Shown piece after piece: positions 24,288 through 35,933 of a stretch of DNA of 64,000 bases; position 1 is the first letter of the stretch; each line of letters starts with the position of its first letter. A program made the position numbers and the translations under genes. Location of the stretch: positions 42,910,342 through 42,974,341 of the forward strand of contig CM070619.1 in the NCBI GenBank assembly GCA_036346255.1, given 5' to 3'. The notes below the pieces were generated by a model. It did no database searches, was not told the DNA's origin, and was given only the letters and a program-made list of their open reading frames with translations. This DNA comes from Ampelocalamus luodianensis (taxonomy: Eukaryota; Streptophyta; Magnoliopsida; Poales; Poaceae).

Positions 24288-25297
24288 CGCGACCTGTATC
24301 GTCGAGGCCTCGTGGAACAAGCTAGCAAGTTACGGCAAGCCTAGCGCCGCCACCCTGCTGAGCTACGTTGAGCTGGTCGAGAGGCGTTTGCGCTAGCGGC
24401 CGGGCCGTGACAAGCTCACGAGCCGGCGAACCCGAGCGGTGGGCGGCGGACGCGACGTGGTGGCCACGCCGCTGGCGTCGAGCGGCGGCGGTGCGCGGCC
24501 GACTTGGGGGCCGATTCGGCGAAGGTCTGCGTCGGCGGCGGCGGCGAGTTGGTTGATGCACTGGTACGACCCAAGGAGCGATAGACAAGCAACGAGCTCA
24601 CGCTGGTCGATCGGCTGGTGGCGGGTGGAGGCGTCCACAATGATAGCTCGCCGTAGAAGATCCTGCAGGAATTTCTGCAGCTTCAGGTGCGGCTTTAAGG
24701 GTCCCAGATCTATATGGATGTGCTGGAAATTTGAATTAAAATCCTGATCTATTCATGTGGGTGAACAGAGATTTGGATCCAATCAAGCAAGGCCTAAATA
24801 GTAGTTGGCCCGGGGGGCTTAGGCCAAGTAAGCAACGCTTGAGGTAAGCAAGCTTTCCGTTTACTTGATGTGCAAATATGCAATCTGACTAGTGCGTGTG
24901 TTGTCGGTGACTTCGATCGTGCGACGTATGACATTGGCACTGTTCATTCTCTTCTAATCTGTGTATCAGCTTCTGGTTTTGGAGAACCATATGTATACTA
25001 TTTAGTGCAAATCAGTAGGTAGTTAGATGCCATCACAGAAACCATTTTGTTTCTGGCACAAAAAAATATAAAACGTTCGCACAAAAGTTAATTATAAGGT
25101 CATCTTTGGTTTGGGCATCAAGTTTCCTTTAAGCGTTTGAAATTCGATTGGTGTTGAGAAAAGCAAAGAATTGCTGAGCCAGAATTGTAACGAAGTGTAG
25201 GAGTTTCTCAATGTTAGTCCCACTACAAAATCTACATTGCTCGTCAAAACGTACTATAGTATCGCAATGTGGGAAGTTTTCTCTTTAGCTAATGGCA
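24288..25297. other. Unassigned host DNA
   Basis: 24288-24700 is GC-rich with coding-like frames (ASWNKLASYGKPSAATL at about 24310, VDRLVAGGGVHN near 24600) and may be the rest of the gene interrupted at 9824. I could not tie it to a family. 24700-25292 is AT-rich and featureless apart from TGGCA at 25293-25297, the target duplication of the next element. Confidence 0.35.
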
Positions 25298-28200
25298 TGT
25301 AACATCCCAAAATTTGGTCTGTTTTAAAGTTTTAAAAGAAAAAGAACCATTTGGATTTTTCTAGTAAAGTTAAAAAAGCTTAATATGAATTTTTAGAGTT
25401 CAAAAAATAATTTAATATGATTAATGCCAACATAAACTATTATCAAAATTATTTTATTTGGGTTCTATGTGCTTGGATGTATTTTCTAGAATTTTCTAGA
25501 ATTTTTCCAAGTGCATTTGCTATTTTCTATTTGCCATTTGCCTTTTCTGCTATTTTTCTAAAAAGAAAAACTAATATAAATCTCAGAAAATTGTTTCGGG
25601 CTCAATCTCTTAGCCCCGGCCCATCTCCTTCTCCCTCCGGCCCAGCCCGCTTGGCCTCTTTCTTCGCGCAGCCCAGCCGCCTCTTTTGCCTTTGCGTCTC
25701 ACTGACCGTGGGCCCGCCGCTAGTGCCACCTCACCTCGTCTTCAACCTGGACTCCTGCCGTGTCCGTGTTCATCCCGAAGCCGCGCCATGCCCACCTTGG
25801 ACTCTCCTCCCCTCGGTGCTATTTAAAGAGCGCACTGCGTCAAAGCGTCGCGCATCATCCATCTCCTCCAAAACCCTAAACCCTCCCATCAATTTTGACC
25901 TCGTTGCATCGAATTTCGCGGCACGAGACGCGCCGCAAGCTTCTTCCTCGGGATCTTGTTGCCGGACCTCCTCGGCTGCTTGCGTCGCCGCCGTTGGTTT
26001 CGATCGGCGCAAGCTTCACGGTGCTCTCATCATCTCCTCTCGAAGACCACCGCTTCTCGTTTCGGTTTCGTCCGACAACCGACCGCCGCCGCCCTTGACC
26101 GATCTACTCTCTCAGGTGAGCCCTTGCCTGTTCTTCCGCGTCATCGTGTGCCCAACCTTATTCTAATCTAATCTCCACCTTCGTTTTGTTCTCTTCGCCA
26201 CCACATCGTCGCCGCCGGCCGCTTTCTTCAACTCCGGTCACCACTGTCGCGCCGTCGCCCTGGTCCTCCTCCGGTCATCCTGAGATGCTCTCAGTGATCC
26301 TCGTCACCTTGCCGCTCCGGTGCTTGCCTTCGTTTGCTTCAGGCGCCACTCCTTCTCTGTTGTCGCCGTGGCCGTGAGGCTCGCCGCCGCCAATGTCGCC
26401 GCCGCCGTCGTCTCGTCGCCGGAGTTGCCGAGTCATAGCCACCCAAGGCTTCACATCGTCGTTGGGTTCCCGTTTTGCCACTTTCCGGCCGCTCTCTCTC
26501 TGTGGTTCGCCGTCGACCTCACCCCCATTGTCGCCGGCCATGGCTGTCCCTGCTCCCTCTTCGTTTTCTCTCCTTGCTGATGTGGCAAGCCACTTCATCA
26601 TCCACATCTGCGCCACATCATCCTTTTGATCCATGTGGCATCCAGTCAGTAGCCAAGTCATCGCCATGTGGCATATCCAAAGCTCCACCCGAGACCAAAG
26701 CCCAAGAACCTAGTCCACGGTGCACCCTTTCACTGACAAGTGGGGCCCACCTGTCAGATCTATGTTTGTTCCGACCGAAATCATCGACGTGATGTCATCT
26801 TTGGCGTCATAAGTCGATTTTCCAGTAGAAAAGTAAATCTCGAAATTCCAGAAATTCAAATTTAGGATATTTCTTTAGGGTTTCAATCTTCCAAAGCTCA
26901 TATCTTTTGCATCCGAACTCCGATTGAGTCCATTCAAATTCCTAATTTATCTAAATTCGAGATCTATTTATCTAAGATTTTTATTTAATTTTTGGAGTTA
27001 GTTTTCTCTCTGTTATTTATTTATTTGGTTTATTTGCTTATTTTGCGAGTAGACATCGATACTTCGGTAAGCTTTGAGCAAGGAGTAGCACACCAAGATC
27101 AGGATCAATCACTGAATTTATTCCAAGGCAAGTCGTGGTCCTTTGATCATATTGAACTTATGATTTCAAAAGTATATTGTTTTATACAATTGCATGCTAT
27201 CTTTATATAAATTGCTTTGGGATTAGTTATTACCTGTTGACTTTATGCCTCCATTGAATAATTGAATGCCATGAATCCTTTGTCACCTTAGCATGGGTAA
27301 TTTTAGTTGGACATATTCGTATTGCCAACATGGGTATCGTACATATGCTTAGTCTTGCTTAGTTACGATGGGTTTGTCATCACATGTGTGTTAATAAATA
27401 AATTTTGACCTAATGATTTATGGAATCGTGGTGGTGAGCCATTCTTGTTAAAAATTATGTACCATGACGGGGTGTCATGGGTGTTGGTTAAACAAAATGG
27501 TTTTCGCTTGGCAGTGGTTGGTGGATAGTGGGGATGTGGATTGAACATGTTGTGGGTTTGTGGTAGTCTACTTTGAGTAACTTGTCAAGGACTTAATCTT
27601 GTGCGCCATTGAACTGGCCTTAACCGTACAACCACATGTGCGGTATGGGACGGACTGGTGATTAATTAGCAATATCTTAATTTTGGTTCTGTCATGTGAA
27701 GTGTGAGTCGTGGAAAACGTATTCTCACGGTGGCGCAAGAGGGGGCCCCGTGCAGTCGGAAAGACATTCAGTGTTGAAACCTTAGCGGGCAGAACTGGGT
27801 TAAGAAGGAGCTTTGTAAAAGCCTTGTGATGATCACTTAGTCACACGCCTACGGAAGCGTGAAATGCCTGACATTATAAGTTGATCTATCTCTTGTGGGT
27901 CAAGCTGTACAACCTCTGCAGAGTGTAAAACTATTCGAATAGCCGTGTCCGCGGTTATGGACGTGCCTGGGGATTTCACACGGGAGATAGAGTTTCTTCA
28001 AAAATGTGTCGGAGTGTGGATGGGAAGTTCACTTGATGAATATAATGTTCGTTTGGTGAATAGGTCATTCACTTGGTGGTTTGTGTCGATTGGTGAATGG
28101 GGAATTCACTTATCTTTGGTTTGGTTGGGAGTGAATGGGGTAGTTCACTGGTTGTTTCAAAGAAACTGTTTATTTACTTATTATTGTTTTCAATTACGCA

Positions 28201-28709
28201 TTTCAATCTATTTATTGTATTTATCGTAAATGCTGTTTTATGCAAAAGAGCCATACAGCTAATCTTTGTTCAAGCCCTGCATGAATATTATTTGCATACA
28301 TTTCCCACGCTTCTTGAGTACATTCAAATTACTCATGGCTTTTGCCCTGTATTGCTCAGTTGAAGAATATCAAGCTGCTCAAGAGTTCTTCGCCCAGGAG
28401 GACCATGAATGTTTTGCGGATTAGGATGCATTTCTCCACTCGATTGCCTGTGGGCATGTTGATTGGCCATTTGAAGAGTTTCGTTCCGCTGCAAGAGTTC
28501 ATTTGTTTCTTTAGCCCTGCGTGGCAAGTTAAGTAAATGTTGACCATAAGGTCCAGTTATTATAAGTATTTGTTACTTTGATATCTTTTTAGTTAAATTG
28601 AATAAATGGATGGTATTTCATCACTGTTTTCCTGTGTGAGCTAGCTACTGATCTGGGACTAGTTCAAAATACACAGAGGGTTCCTGAGATGTATTTTCGG
28701 GTCCCCACA
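25298..28709 (+). repeat. 5' LTR of the gag-only element
   Basis: It starts TGTAACATCCCAAAATTTGG and ends GGGTCCCCACA. The AT-rich parts are nearly identical to the 3' LTR, while GC-rich parts (25850-26800, 27490-27760) differ by clustered small indels. ORFs here such as 25417-26166 and 26275-26688 recur as fragments in the 3' LTR and carry no protein motif, so I do not call them genes. Confidence 0.93.
27844..27955 (+). promoter_or_regulatory. Conserved structured block of the gypsy-type LTRs
   Basis: In order: a 5-bp stem with 8-base loop (CACGC CTACGGAA GCGTG, 27844-27861), a palindrome CTCTGCAGAG (27914-27923), a palindrome CTATTCGAATAG (27931-27942) and a weaker stem (CCGTG TC CGCGG). 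Counterparts lie at 2508-2620, 14986-15100, 33272-33380 and 61002-61105. The paired positions change together between families. It lies about 0.8-0.9 kb before each LTR end. It could act as RNA structure in the transcript or as a site for a dimeric protein. Confidence 0.6.
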
Positions 28710-28713
28710 GAGG

Positions 28714-28725
28714 TGGTATCAAAGC
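28714..28725 (+). other. Primer binding site (tRNA-iMet type)
   Basis: TGGTATCAAAGC starts four bases after the LTR end, the usual position and sequence type for minus-strand priming by initiator tRNA-Met (TGGTATCAGAGC consensus), with one mismatch. Confidence 0.85.
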
Positions 28726-29392
28726 CATATCGACTGTAGAACGCAACCTTAGTTAGCATGGTCGTTTTAACTAAAAGCTTCAAAAGTTATTTTCTAATTC
28801 AAATCAACTGAATTTGACTTGAGTAGTTGTTCTTTTCTCATCTCTTCTGGTTCTATTCTCATCTCGGTCTATTCTATTCTTATCATATTCTATTCTACTC
28901 ATCTTGTGCCAGAGATCTTGTCTCTTGCCTTTGCTGAATGTTGTTTTATAATCTTAAATTGACTTTCTCGCCCCATAAATTTCTCTCGTCCCGAAGAATA
29001 GCAGTTGTCAAGAGTATCTTCGTTGCTTCGTTCAAGATGTTTTGAAGGATCTTCGTTCTCTAGTTTAGATTTGAAGCTGTCCTATTAGAGTTTTGTAGCG
29101 CTTTTAGATCGTTGTGCAATAGGTCTTTATTTGGGTTGTGTGTAAGTGGGAGCTGCAGTTTTGCTGTCAAGCATTATGTTGCAGTCACACTAAGGCTTTA
29201 ATCTGAAGAGTTTATTTGTGCTTTCATAGCGTTTCAGCTATGTCTTCTTGTCCTTGCCTTTGGGTATAATCTGTTCCCCTAATTAGGTTGTTTCCATCTA
29301 CTCCATCTTGTCTATCTCATCTACTGTGCTATTCCCCCTCGTCTACATCGCTTTTCTATCTTACCTATTAAACCTGTGGAGGATTATCGCAG

Positions 29393-30645
29393 ATGGTTGA
29401 TACTCGCAATACTTCGAGCCGTACTCAGTCAGAGGATGCCAATACCAATGCCAATGCCAATGTCAATGCAAGTGACCAGTCACCAACCCCTGGAGCCGCA
29501 GAGCCCAACATGGCACAACTTCTAGCAGCTCAGACGCAATTCATGAGTGCAATGATGTAGAACATGAACGCCATGATGACACAGCAAAGTTAGACCTCCG
29601 CTGCAATAGTCAACTTGTTGAACCAAAGCGATCGAGAATGGTCGAATAATCAAGCGGCATTGTTCCGCGCTTGATTCATCATCATTTCAAGCTATCAGAG
29701 TTTATGAGGACTCGTCCACCTACGTTTTCTCATTCGTCAGAACCTTTGGACGCAGAAGATTGGCTTCGTTCAGTGGAGAAAAAGCTCATCATTGCTCAAT
29801 GCAATGATCGTGAGAAAGTTCTTTATGCTTCACATCGGTTGGAAGGTACAGCAGAATGGTGGGAGAACTACACCGACTCATGGGAATTCTCACGCTATCA
29901 CTTGGGAGGAATTTTCAACGACTTTTCGTCAAGCTCATGTCACGATGGTATAGTGGAAATGAAGAAGAATGAATTTCGTGAACTCCAGAAGGAAACATGT
30001 CTTTGGGTGAATATCTCAACAAGTTCACTCAACTTTCTCGCTATGCTCCGTAAGATGTTGCTACGAGATAACGACGTCGAAGCGATTCAGCGTGGACTCA
30101 ACCCCGTTTGAAAGTGCAAGTTGTTGGAAATGATTATGTGGATTTTAGCACATGGTTGATAAAGTCGTACTCATAGAAAATTCTCGTCGTGAGTTAGGCG
30201 AATCTCGCAAAGGAAGATGAAACAACACGGAGTTCATCGAATCGGCTCGAGCGGAACCAATGCTCGCAGACCTTTTCGCCCCAATAATTCATCTGTTGGA
30301 TTCAGAACCCCAGTACCAGTGTCTCATGCAGGAAACACAGGGATACCCAATGTCAACAACAGCAACAATAGTCAATCTCAGGGGAACCCCAACCATGGCA
30401 CGGGAGTTACTTGTTTCAACTACCGTCAGACAGGTCATTATGCTAACAAGTGTCGCGAAGCAGGGCGACACCAATTCCTTTCAATTTGGGACCTACACGG
30501 CTAGGACTTCTTTGCGGGAGCGGGAAGAGGAGTGCCTCGGACTCGAATCAAGCTACCAGGACTCCATCAACTGCCTCAAGAGGAAGACTGAACCATGTCA
30601 CTGCAAAAGAAGCACAAGCAGTTCAGAACGTCGCCTCTGGTAAGT
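29393..30645 (+). pseudogene. Gag of the gag-only element, interrupted
   Basis: ATG at 29393 opens MVDTRNTSSRTQSEDANT, followed by an N-A dipeptide repeat from a (CCAATG)n run. TAG at 29558-29560 ends it after 55 codons. The retrotransposon gag domain reads from 29671 (RTRPPTFSHSSEPLDAEDWL, VEKKLIIAQCNDREKVLYA, GTAEWWENYT) to 30111. The C-terminal part from 30217 holds a zinc knuckle CFNYRQTGHYANKC in which the second Cys is Tyr, so metal binding is doubtful. Frameshifts near 29900 and 30110 separate the pieces. The long spacer between the knuckle and the 3' LTR contains no pol motif. Confidence 0.85.
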
Positions 30646-30713
30646 CTTCATGTTAGACCTACGTCAGAACCTATTCTTTAGTCAGCCCGAATCTCGGGGA
30701 CGAGATTCCCTTT

Positions 30714-30728
30714 TAAGGGGGGTAGGTT
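30714..30728 (+). other. Polypurine tract
   Basis: AAGGGGGGTAGGTT directly precedes the TG of the 3' LTR, as required for plus-strand priming. Confidence 0.85.
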
Positions 30729-33700
30729 TGTAACATCCCAAAATTTGGTCTGTTTTAAAGTTTTAAAAGAAAAAGAATCATTTGGATTTTTCTGGTAAAG
30801 TTAAAAAAGCTTAATATGAATTTTTAGAGTTCAAAAAATAATTTAATATGATTAATGCCAACATAAACTATTATCAAAATTATTTTATTTTGGTTATATG
30901 TGCTTGGATGTATTTTCTAGAATTTTTCCAAGTGCATTTGCTATTTTCTATTTGCCATTTGCCTTTTCTGCTATTTTTCTAAAAAGAAAAACTAATATAA
31001 ATCTCAAAAAATCGTTTCGGGCTCAATCTCTTAGCCCCGGCCCATCTCCTTCTCCCTCCGGCCCAGCCCGCTTGGCCTCTTTCTTCGCGCAGCCCAGCCG
31101 CCTCTTTTGCCTTTGCGTCTCACTGACCGTGGGCCCGCCGCTAGTGCCACCTCACCTCGTCTTCAACCTGGACTCCTGCCGTGTCCATGTTCATCCCGAA
31201 GCCGCGCCATGCCCACCTTGGACTCTCCTCCCCTCCGGTGCTATTTAAAGAGCCGCACCTGCGTCAAAACGTGCGCATCATCCATCTCCTCCAAAACCCT
31301 AAACCCTCCCCATCAATTTTGACCTCGTTGCATCGAATTTCGCCGAAGCACAGAGACGCCGCCGCAAGCTTCTTCCTCGGGGATCTTCGCTGTCGGACCT
31401 CCTCAGCCTGCGTCGTCGCCGCCGTTGGTTTCGCATCGACGCAAGCTTCACGGTGCTCTCATCATCTCCTCTCGAAGACCACCGCTTCTCCGTTTTCGGT
31501 TTCGTCCGACAACCGACCGCCGCCGCCCTTGACCGATCTACTCTCTCAGGTGAGCCCTTGCCTGTTCTTCCGCGTCATCGTGTGCCCAACCTTATTCTAA
31601 TCTAATCTCCACCTTCGTTTTGTTCTCTTCGCCACCACATCGTCGCCGCCGGCCGCTTTCTTCAACTCCGGTCACCACTGTCGCGCCGTCGCCCTGGTCC
31701 TCCTCCGGTCATCCTGAGATGCTCTCAGTGATCCTCGTCACCTTGCCGCTCCGGTGCTTGCCTTCGTTTGCTTCAGGCGCCACTCCTTCTCTGTTGTCGC
31801 CGTGGCCGTGAGGCTCGCCGCCGCCAATGTCGCCGCCGCCGTCGTCTCGTCGCCGGAGTTGCCGAGTCATAGCCACCCAAGGCTTCACATCGTCGTTGGG
31901 TTCTCGTTTGCCGCACCGGCGCTCTCTCTCGTGGTTCGTCGACCTCACCCCATTGTCGCCGGCCATGGTTGTCCCTGCTCCATCTTCGTTTTCTCTCCTT
32001 GCTGATGTGGCAAGCCACTTCATCATCCACATCTGCGCCACATCATCCTTTTGATCCATGTGGCATCGATCGAGAGCAAGTCATCGCCATGTGGCACATC
32101 CAAAGCTCCACCCGAGACCAAAGCCCAAGAACCTAGTCCACGGTGCACCCTTTCACTGACCAGTGGGGCCCACCTGTCAGATCTATGTTTGTTCCGACCG
32201 AAATCTGTCGCTGACGTCATGCTGGCGTCATAAGTCGATTTTCAAGTAGAAAAGTAAATCTCGAAATTCCAGAAATTCAAATTTAGGATATTTCTTTAGG
32301 GTTTCAATCTTCCAAAGCTCATATCTTTTGCATCCGAACTCCGATTGAGTCCATTCAAATTCCTAAATTTATCTAAATTTGAGATCTATTTATCTGAGAT
32401 TTTTATTTAATTTTTGGAGTTAGTTTTCTCTCTGTTATTTATTTATTTGGTTTATTTGCTTGTTTTGCGAGTAGACGTCGATACTTCGGGAAGCTTTGAG
32501 CAAGGAGTAGCATACCAAGATCAGGATCAATCACTGGATTTATTCCAAGGAAAGTCGTGGTCCTTTGATCATATTGAACTTATGATTTCAAAAGTATATT
32601 GTTTTATACAATTGCATGCTATCTTTATATAAATTGCTTTGGGATTAGTTATTACCTGTTGTCTTTATGCCTCCATTGAATAATTGAATGTCATGAATCC
32701 TTTGTCACCTTAGCATGGGTAATTTTAGTTGGACATATTCGTATTGCCAACATGGGTATCGTACATATGCTTAGTCTTGCTTAGTTACGATGGGTTTGTC
32801 ATCACATGTGTCTTAATAAATAAATTTTGACCTAATGATTTATGGAATCGTGGTGGTGAGCCATTCTTGTTAAAAATTGTGTACCATGACGGGTTGTCAT
32901 GGGTGTTGGTTAAACAAAATGGTTTTCGCTTGGGCGAGTGGTTGGTGGATAGTGGGGATGTGGATTGAACATGTTGTGGGTTTGTGGTAGTCTCGCCTGA
33001 GTAACTTGTCAAGGACTTAATCTTGTGCGCCATTGAACTGGGCCTTAACCGTACAACCACATGTCTGGTATGGGACGGACCTGGCTGATTAATTAGCAAT
33101 ATCTTAATTTCGGTTCTGTCATGTGAAGTGTGAGTCGTGGAAAACGTATTCTCACGGTGGCGCAAGAGGGGGGCCCTGTCTGGTCGGAAAGACATTCAGT
33201 GTTGAAACCTTAGCGGGCAGAACTGGGTTAAGAAAGAGCTTTGTAAAAGCCTTGTGATGATCACTTAGTCGCACGCCTACGGAAGCGTGAAATGCCTGAC
33301 ATTATAAGTTGATCTATCTCTTGTGGGTCAAGCTGTACAACCTCTGCAGAGTGTAAAACTATTCGAATAGCCGTGTCCGCGGTTATGGACGTGCCTGGGG
33401 ATTTCACACGGGAGATAGAGTTTCTTCAAAAATATGTCGGAGTGTGAATGGGAAGTTCACTTGATGAATATAATGTTCGTTTGGTGAATAGGTCATTCAC
33501 TTGGTGGTTTGTGTCGATTGGTGAATGGGGAATTCACTTATCTTTGGTTTGGTTGGGAGTGAATGGGGTAGTTCACTGGTTGTTTCAAAGAAACTGTTTA
33601 TTTACTTATTATTGTTTTCAATTACACATTTCAATCTATTTATTGTATTTATCGTAAATGCTGTTTTATGCAAAAGAGCCATACAGCTAATCTTTGTTCA

Positions 33701-34139
33701 AGCCCTGCATGAATATTATTTGCATAAATTTCCCCACGGCTTGCTGAGTACATTCAAATTACTCATGGCTTTTGCCCTGTATTGCTCAGTTGAAGAATAT
33801 TAAGCTGCTCAAGAGTTCTTCACCCAGGAGGACCATGAAGGTTTTGCGGATTAGGATGTGTTTCTCCACTCGATTGCCTGTGGGCATGTTGATTGACCAT
33901 TTGAAGAGTTTCGTTCCGCTGCAAGAGTTCATTTGTTTCTTTAGCCCTGCGTGGCAAGTTAAGTAAACGTTGATCATAAGGTCCAGTTATTATAAGTATT
34001 TGTTACTTTGAGATCTTTTTAGTTAAATTGAATAAATGGATGGTATTTCATCACTATTTTCTTGTGTGAGCTAGCTACTGATCTGGGACTAGTTCAGAAT
34101 ACACAGAGGGTTCCTGAGATGTATTTTCGGATCCCCACA
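30729..34139 (+). repeat. 3' LTR of the gag-only element
   Basis: It starts TGTAACATCCCAAAATTTGG and ends GGATCCCCACA, followed by the TSD TGGCA. Relative to the 5' LTR it lacks a 12-bp duplication (AGAATTTTCTAG type, near 25492) and differs in GC-rich clusters. Confidence 0.93.
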
Positions 34140-34144
34140 TGGCA

Positions 34145-35504
34145 ATAGTTTGATTCCCACCGAACACGGGTTGGGTTAGTTATTTATGTCCATTTTTTAC
34201 AATTTTTTCTAGTCTTTAAAACATTCTAAAAGACCTGCTATACACACGACGGTAAAATCGTTGTACACGGTATGACGTATGTGGCAGCCGCAGGCACTCG
34301 GGGGCGGAGGAGGGAAACAACGTGGGCGAGCGATCGGGGCGGCCGGAGTAGGAGGAAGGGTGCTTGGGGCGGCCGGCGAGTTGGAGGCGCACAGGGCAGC
34401 CTGAGTCGGAGGAGGAGGGGGTGGCCGGGCGCGGCGCGGTTCGTAGTACGCGCGCGCGAAAGCATTTCTCAAATGCAAAATTCATAAGAAGAGAAAAAAA
34501 CAATACGGTAAATCCATCAGGCCGGACATTGCTATTGCCTAGGCAGTGTGCCGGAATCTACCCACTAGTCCCAATAGCGTAGTCACCTCGCCTTGCATTG
34601 ATGGGCCTGTTCTCAGGCCATCCTCAGGCTAATAGGCACTCTAATGCTTAAAGGTGAAATGCTCTTTATGGGCATAACAAGCAATTTTCTTTGCCACGTT
34701 GCGGAGAGAGTTGTAGGACATTGAGTACTCATAAGAAGGTGTTTTTCATTGGAGCATATGCCACAATAGTCCTCACATCTAGTATCACATCTAGTATTCA
34801 ACGCTTAGGATTAGGCCATGTTTGGAAGTAGGGAATTTTTTCTGGATTCTGCAAGAATTAAACTGTTTCATGTGAAATTCCAATTTATCGCCGGACAATG
34901 GGATTTCTCTTCCGCCTCAATCCTAACCATTCAGGTCTAAATCTCATCCATTGCTTGTTTGGGTTGGTATAATGGCACAGAGGTTACAATTCCGTTTCCT
35001 AGATAGGTTCTTGATGATGTGTCACTCATTTAGGTCCCGTGTGGTGTGAGTACAGAAATTGAAGTGTTTCATATGAAATTCCTATTTCTCGCGGGGCAAT
35101 GGGATAGCTGTTTTGGTTGACGTAACGCTACACGAGACAATTCTATTTCTTATATAGATTCTTTCTTATATAGGTTCTTATGATGTGTCACTCGTGTAGG
35201 CCCCATTTGGAATATATGAATTTCACAAGAAAATAGTTCGTGCTCTTAGGATCCTAATATATTATTAGATGCTGTAGGGGGGAATTAGATTCAAGTAGCC
35301 GCAGCATATTTTGATGCTTCTAGTGGATAGAAGGCTGAAGCTTATTGTGGAAAATCAACTTCCTGTCTGTTCAGCCAAGTTTCATCTTCATATAAACATG
35401 CCCTTAATTTTTTGTGAATGCACAAGAATTCCTTGCAACCCGTTTGGACTAACCTCACCTTATTTCTTAGTCAATTTATTAGATCAATAACCTATATAAC
35501 TCAG
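34145..35504. other. Intergenic DNA with possible MITE remnants
   Basis: 34210-34460 starts AT-rich and becomes very GC-rich, with no recognised gene. 34815-35225 contains two related segments, each with CATGTGAAATTCC or CATATGAAATTCC, a GGGGCAATGGGAT-like core and GATGATGTGTCACTC. The outer parts GGCCATGTTTGGAA and GGCCCCATTTGGAA resemble Tourist-type MITE ends in grasses. TSDs were not found. CTCAG at 35500-35504 is the target duplication of the next element. Confidence 0.4.
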
Positions 35505-35919
35505 TGTTGGGTTGGTCTCGGCTAACCACCTCCGAGATTCATGGGGTCACGCACCACACGTGCTCTGATTGGGGGCGCAACTAACGCCACTTGGTTTCGG
35601 TCCCATTCGCCAAGCGCTAAATAAACAGGGGTTCGGCAGGCCTTGTGCCGTGTGGTTCTAGGTTACGTTAAACCCCAAACAGATCCGATCTTCATGAGCG
35701 CTAAGGTGGGCGAAGACCGAAGGCCTCCGCCGCCATCGCCGTCAACGCCACCTCTGCAACCACCGACGACTCTGCATTGACTGCATCTACTAGTCTTGAT
35801 GGCGTCTTCAAGTTCGGGTACGCAATCACGCTTTCGCTCTAAAGGTTTAGCCTAGGTGTTCTTCTTGAGCTAGGGATAATGTTGTTTAGATCTAGATTAA
35901 GCCTTAGTTTATGCCTACA
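35505..35919 (+). repeat. 5' LTR of the copia element
   Basis: It starts TGTTGGGTTGGTCTCGGC and ends TTTATGCCTACA, directly followed by TTTGGTATCAGAGCC. It pairs with 41425-41850. Confidence 0.95.
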
Positions 35920-35933
35920 TTTGGTATCAGAGC

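Larger units (their letters stand above)
25298..34139 (+). mobile_element. Gag-only gypsy-type LTR retrotransposon, complete
   Basis: Two LTRs of 3412 and 3411 bp (25298-28709 and 30729-34139) flank a 2019-bp interior. TGGCA at 25293-25297 and 34140-34144 is a perfect 5-bp TSD. The interior has a primer site, a gag-like gene and a polypurine tract, but no protease, RT or integrase. The LTRs make up about 77 percent of the element. It must have moved with proteins from an autonomous relative. Its gag resembles the gag of the gypsy elements at 11806 and 57166, and its LTR shares a structured block with theirs. Confidence 0.93.

Noticed and set aside
25417..26166. 249-codon ORF in the 5' LTR
   Set aside because: It is inside an LTR, recurs only as a shorter disrupted frame in the 3' LTR (30898) and has proline/serine-rich sequence without any domain.
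26275..26688. 137-codon minus ORF (and its copy at 31709)
   Set aside because: LTR sequence. The frame is not kept between the two LTR copies apart from shared DNA.
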